Shown piece after piece: positions 59,904-64,000 of a stretch of 64,000 nucleotides of DNA; the stretch's first letter is position 1, and every line of letters starts with the position of its first letter. The position numbers were made by a program, and so were the translations under genes. This DNA is from Symbiodinium natans (Eukaryota; Sar; Dinophyceae; Suessiales; Symbiodiniaceae), in NCBI GenBank assembly GCA_905221605.1, contig CAJNDS010000778.1, positions 1 to 64,000 of the forward strand, in the 5' to 3' direction. The notes beneath the pieces are model-generated. The model was not told the origin of the DNA. It was given only the letters and a program-made list of their open reading frames with translations, and did not search any database.

Positions 59904-61126
59904 CATTCACGATTGCTTCGCAGCAAAGGCTTGGCGATGGGAGGGAATCTGAGGCGGAACCCTAAACCCTAAACCCTAAACCCTAAACCCAAGGGGGGGG
60001 GGGGGGGGGGGGGGGAAATCTGAGGAGGAAGCAAGCAGTCCAGGCAAGTTTTCGTCTTGGCATCCAGGAGCCACTTGTGCACATCAGACCTCGGGGACAC
60101 CCAACTTGAAGGTTCATTGGTTGTTACAAGTAGGGTTATATAAGTATCCTAAATAAGGTGAGAACCAGTTATATGTTTAGTTACCCTACTTTTACCCCCA
60201 CTTATAACAACCCATGAACCTCCAAGCAAGTGCCCAATCCGCTCTTTGACCACTCCTTCAATCTGGGACAGGGGCGGCGCACTTTCCAAGTGGGCTGTGG
60301 CGTACCTCCGTCCCACTTGAGCTGCCATCCTATACTGTTCAACGAGCTACGGAGCGTTATAAGTAGGGTCATAAGTACCCTAAAAACCCGAAAAAAGGGC
60401 ATAACCAGTTACAACTATAGTTGCCTTACTTTAACCCTACTTATCGCTACCTGAACCTCCAGGTGAGGTCTTAAACCCTAAGCCCTAAACCGTACTTATA
60501 GCTACCCGTATGAACCTCCAAGCAGTGTAACTTATAACTACTTATCACTACCCTTATGAACCTCCAAGCAGTGTAAGGAGCTGGCTGTCTCCAGAGGTTT
60601 CTGCCATTCTGCCTCGCCGCGCGGCGTGTGCAAAGCAAGGGCATCAGAGAGCTGCCGTGACAGGGTTTAGGGTGTATAGGGTTTATAGGGTTTAGGGTTG
60701 ATAGGGCTTATAGGGCTTATAGGGTTTATAGGGTTTATAGGGTTTAGGGTTTAGGGTCCCAAGCTTCGCGCTGGCACAGCAGGTGGCTCTTGTTCAAGTC
60801 CTCTCCGAGATTTCCACGGCGTGAGACGCCCTGGGTTTAGGGTTTAGGGTTTAGGGTTTAGGGTTTAGGGTTTAGGGTTTAGGGTTTAGGGGCCCCATCA
60901 TCGCACAGCAGCGTCCTTGACGAGGCCGTTGAGGGTCAGCCAGGCGATGATGTCAACCTGGATTGCACAAGAATCCCTAAACCCTAATCCCTAAACCCTA
61001 AACCCCAGATGTGCAGTCATCTCCAACAAGCTTCAACACTTCAGGAGGATACCAGAATCTGCTGCTCCCAAGCTTTGGCAGCCCGAAGGGAGTCCATACG
61101 ACTCAAGCGCTGCGATGCATCCAGAC
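59904..61126 (-). CDS. Candidate 3' exons of the ankyrin gene or a separate gene
   Basis: Minus-strand stretches: 61,126-61,053 (LDASQRLSRMDSLRAAKAWE, GT donor, phase 0 end), 60,957-60,903 (VDIIAWLTLNGLVKDAA, GA donor), from 60,830 (frame unsure), about 60,660-60,565 (LSRQLSDALALHTPRGEAEW), about 60,330-60,230 (MAAQVGRRYATAHLESAPPL, SQIEGVVKERIGHL), about 60,085-60,015 (SDVHKWLLDAKTKTCLDCLL) and about 59,950-59,904 (PSHRQAFAAKQS, stop TGA). TTTAGGG arrays and family C elements fill the gaps. The 61,126 exon needs a phase-1 donor upstream, which the ankyrin ORF end does not offer directly, so either an exon is missing or this is another gene. Confidence 0.45.
60105..60226. mobile_element. TIR element, family C, complete copy
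   Basis: Ends CTTGAAGGTTCATTGG and CCCATGAACCTCCAAG. Inner text AAGTAGGGTTATATAAGTAT, CCTAAATAAGGTGAGAACCA, GTTACCCTACTTTTACCCCC. Best reference for the copy interrupted by the retrotransposon. Confidence 0.82.
60354..60464. mobile_element. TIR element, family C, diverged copy
   Basis: GTTATAAGTAGGGTCATAAG, TACCCTAAAAACCCG, AACCAGTTACAACTATAGTT, ACCTGAACCTCCAGG. The left terminal repeat is degraded. Confidence 0.6.
60838..60893. repeat. (TTTAGGG)n array
   Basis: Eight units between two candidate minus-strand exons. A similar eight-unit array is at 61,164-61,216. Confidence 0.88.
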
Positions 61127-61678
61127 CTCGCAACGAGTGGAGGCATCTCGAGCCTCGACATTGGGGTTTAGGGTTTAGGGTTTAGGGTTTAGGGTTTAGG
61201 GTTTAGGGTTTAGGGAAGCTGCCTTCTGCCTTTGCCAGGACTTTGTTCACGAGCGACCTCTGTGCCACTGTGCAGCGTCACCCAGCCCCATTCTGCGTTG
61301 TCGTGCCGAACTTTGGGATGACGCCCGAGAACGCGGCGCAACTTCAGGAATTAGCAGGATGTCGATGCATTGACCCTGTCCTTAGAGCAGAACAATACGA
61401 ATCCGCATATGAGAGAGAGGTCGTGATTGAGCTGTGGGCCAACTCCTCGCATTCTGTAGGCTCCTCTTCGCGCAGGGAGAAGCATGAACGAGAGAGCAAT
61501 GTCAGCTGCCGACACACCATGAAAAGAAATCGAGCTTTCTTTCTCTGATTCGCACATGCGCACTTGGTTGGTTTGTCGCTGCACTTGCTTTCTTTCGCTG
61601 ATGAGCACTTGAGTCTCGGTGCTTCGTCCCTGCACGGTGTCATGACTTTTACGTGGGAAGCGAGGCGAGGAGGGAACC

Positions 61679-63994
61679 TTACCACTCATCGCCTGGCTCC
61701 TCGGCATATTTGTCTGGACTCGTTGGACTCGTCGGAGTGGCCGGAGCATTGGGTTTCACCGGCCTTGAATCTTGATGTGGTTCTTCCTCGTCTGCGTTTT
61801 CTTCACGCGGCAACCACGACTGCAAACCAACAGCAGGAATCTCTTGCGGCTCCTCCTCCGCCGGCTCCAACAGCTTAACGATGTCTTCATGGCCACCCGC
61901 TTCTGCAAGCTCCACTGCTCGGCGGCCGGCTGCATCTGGCAGCTCAACATCGGCGCTCACCTGCAGAAGCAACCGCACGGCATCAGCGTTGCCCTTCAAA
62001 GTTGCGCAATGTAGGGCGGTCCGGCCGTTCTCATCCGAGTCTCTGAGAACAGATCCGCCCGTCGCACGGAGCAACAGCTTCATGACCTCACAATTTCCTC
62101 GGCTGGCACAAGCCAGGAAAGGTGTGCAGCCGTGGCCGTCCTCTAAGAACGGGTTGGCCTGACTTTCCAGCAGCGTTGCCGCACTGGCAGCGCATGTGTT
62201 GGCCGACTGGCAATGGCAAAGAAGTGCAGATCGCTGCTCGCAGTCGCGCGCATTGACGAAGGACAGGTGCTCGTGTCGGAGCAAATCTCTCTGAAGGTCT
62301 TGTTCGCATCGCCGGCGCGCACCACCAGCGAGGAGCGCAGCCAAAGCTGCGGGCAGGGAGCCCCCCGCCGCAGCAGCATGAAGGAGTGTGGAGCCATCTG
62401 CGCTCCGAACCGCCATGAACTCTGACATCGGCAGCTTCTCAAGTGCCGATGCCAGTGCCACATCTCCTTGTGCCGCAGCCTCGAACAGTTTGTGCCCGTC
62501 TGCAGTGACTGCGGCGCCGGCAAGGGCAGCAGTGGCCAAAGGCGAACTTGCAGCTGCCGGGGTGGCTGTTAGGAGTCCACGTGCCTTCTCTTCAGCCAGT
62601 TCGCCTCGGAGCATCTGGCAAGCCTCGGCCTCGGCCTCTGCCCTGACCTCATTTTGCGCTGCCGCGTGGGAAACCGACACACCCACCTCGGCACGCAGTT
62701 GCTGAATTTCAAGGGCTTGGGCTTGCGTAACCTCAAGCAACTCTATCGGTGGCGACGCACGGTGCTGTCGCAGTTCGTCCTCCAGCTGGAGTTGCAACGA
62801 GGATGTCAGCCGACGCTGCGCTGACAGCTCTTGCAACTGATGGCTGCAGCTCTTCTGCAGTTCATCCAGCTTCAACTCAGACAAGTCAAGCTGTGCCTCA
62901 AAATTCGAAGCCATGGCTCCACGTTGTCTACATAGCTGACTTACTTCTTCCAACTCGTTGACCGTTTGCTCTTCACGGGCCTCCACCCGCAAAAGATGCA
63001 AATCCAGCTGTGATCTTTCATTGTGTGACACATGCAACTCTTCCCTCAACCGGGCGACGTCATTGGCCTTTGCAACCAATTCCAGCTGCTGCTTGTCCAG
63101 CTGCACCTCAGCCCTTGTCAATTCCTCGGTCTTCGAGGTGGCATGGTGATGAGCCGATGCGCACGCCGTGTCGCGCAACTCCTGGATTCTTTCCACTTCG
63201 ACTTGCGCCTCCTCAGCATACAGCTTTTGCAGGGACTCGCGTTGCACGACCAGCTCATGAGCTTGTTGGCTGCAGGTGTTCTGCAGCTCTAAAACTTGCA
63301 GTTCGAGCTGTCGATTGCGTGTCTGCACCTCCGCCATCTCGGCACCCTGCTGGTCGCAAAGCAGCTGTGCCTGCTCCAACTCACTTTGGCCTTGCATTTC
63401 GAGCTGTCGATTGCGTGTCCGCACCTCCGTCATCTCGGCAACCTGCTGGTCGCAAAGCAGCTGTGCCTGCTCCAACTCACTTTGGCCTTGCATTTCGAGC
63501 TGTCGATTGCGTGTCCGCACCTCCGTCATCTCGGCAACCTGCTGGTCGCAAAGCAGCTGTGCCTGCTCCAACTCACTTTGGCAGTTCTCATACTTCTCAT
63601 TTTGCACCTCCATCCTTGCCACGGCAAGGTCGGCTTGCAAACATTCAGCACGCGATACTTGCAACTGCTCGGTCAGCCCGGCAATGCTTTTGGCTTTGGC
63701 AGCCAATTCGTGCTGCCTATACTGCACTTGGAACCCTAGCAAAGAAATCAACTCTAGCTGTTTCTTAGTTTCTTAGATAAAATAGTACCCAAAAATAATA
63801 GAATATTTCAAAGTATCCCCAAGCTGCTGCTTTTCCACCCACACCTCCGCTGCATCGGCACGATGCACGGCGGCAGCCAAACGCGATCGAAGATCCTCTG
63901 CTTGAGCTTCCAGCGCCTTCTCGCTCGCCGCGTCTGCCAGTCTCATTTCTTGTGCAATCTGCCTGGCAAGTGCTTTGGGCGAACTTGACTCCAC
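61679..63994 (-). CDS. Coiled-coil and ankyrin-repeat protein (5' end outside window)
   Basis: Main frame 63,751-61,679 (690 codons), preceded by an exon at 63,994-63,817 (SSPKALARQIAQEMRLADAA ... VWVEKQQL) that runs off the window edge; a short intron of about 70-90 nt with an AT-rich middle joins them. The N-terminal two thirds are a long coiled coil. It holds a 32-residue unit (SELEQAQLLCDQQVAEMTEV then RTRNRQLEMQGQ) three times, at 63,588-63,301. The C-terminal third has ankyrin repeats: GSTLLHAAAAGG, GCTPFLACASRGNCEVMKLL, GRTALHCATLKGNADAVRLL, GRRAVELAEAGGHEDIVKLL. Then an acidic tail (ENADEEEPHQD) and Ser/Thr/Pro-rich end. The stop overlaps a strong donor (GAGTG|GTAAGG), so splicing to further exons is possible. 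Role: probably a cytoskeletal or scaffold protein. Confidence 0.82.
63301..63588 (-). repeat. Three tandem 96-bp coding repeats
   Basis: Units begin near 63,301, 63,397 and 63,493; the second and third are almost identical, the first differs at a few bases (GGCACC for GGCAAC). Each keeps the coiled-coil heptad phase only roughly (32 residues). Confidence 0.9.
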
Positions 63995-64000
63995 ACCATT

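Noticed and set aside
61243-61548. Plus-strand frame VVVPNFGMTPENAAQLQELA and onward
   Set aside because: The composition is protein-like, but it would lie antisense inside or between minus-strand exons and has no partner exons; kept only as a possibility.
1-64000. Spliced-leader, 5S, U-snRNA and tRNA genes
   Set aside because: I looked for the dinoflagellate spliced-leader core (CCGTAGCCATTTTGGCTCAA) and obvious tRNA or U6 words by eye on both strands and found none; a covariance-model scan was not possible.

Overview
The window looks like nuclear DNA of a photosynthetic dinoflagellate; I cannot name the species. The evidence is: spliced genes whose introns start with GT, GC or GA and always end AG|G; short introns that carry terminal inverted repeats (introner-like elements); dense TTTAGGG (and TTTGGGG) telomere-type repeats scattered in both orientations, many inside introns; a plastid triose-phosphate translocator with a bipartite secondary-plastid presequence; and one-strand gene order, since every gene I can support lies on the minus strand. 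No rRNA, tRNA or spliced-leader gene was found.

Layout. 1-14,500 is repeat-rich and shows no supportable gene: an AT-rich satellite with five inverted-repeat units (1.4-4.3 kb), a TTATCATC-type microsatellite, a ~115 bp tandem array (5.4-6.1 kb), a ~60 bp minisatellite of about 35 copies (6.25-8.3 kb), a second ~115 bp array (9.2-9.8 kb), a GC-rich array (12.6-12.9 kb) and a CT tract (13.2-13.85 kb). 14.6-37.7 kb holds minus-strand split genes separated and interrupted by TTTAGGG arrays: an unknown gene, an 11-exon triose-phosphate/phosphate translocator (20,198 to 16,007), several unknown genes, a PDZ-domain gene, a gene with two SAM-like repeats and a Tudor/Agenet-like domain (30,360 to 28,612), two further unknown genes and an EF-hand gene. 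53-64 kb holds more of the same, ending in a coiled-coil/ankyrin-repeat gene cut by the right window edge.

The centre (38,557-52,799) is one 14.2 kb tyrosine-recombinase retrotransposon (DIRS order, PAT/Ngaro-type split direct repeats), also on the minus strand. It has four long overlapping reading frames: a gag-like/methyltransferase-like/reverse-transcriptase ORF, an RNase H plus second methyltransferase-like ORF, an ORF that begins with a KptA/Tpt1-like RNA 2'-phosphotransferase domain, and a complete tyrosine recombinase with all catalytic residues. The reading frames are studded with a short palindrome whose 6-bp stem varies by compensatory changes between copies, in more than one reading frame. 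The element sits, without target duplication, inside a copy of one of the introner-like elements, probably in an intron of a minus-strand gene.

How it fits together: the single-copy genes are ordinary nuclear genes whose introns were largely made or colonised by small TIR elements and telomere repeats. The retrotransposon is the main self-contained system: reverse transcription by ORF A/B, integration of a circular DNA by the recombinase, with methyltransferase-like and KptA-like domains as cargo of unknown role. All splice models are my own reading of exon similarity and phase; transcript data would settle them.
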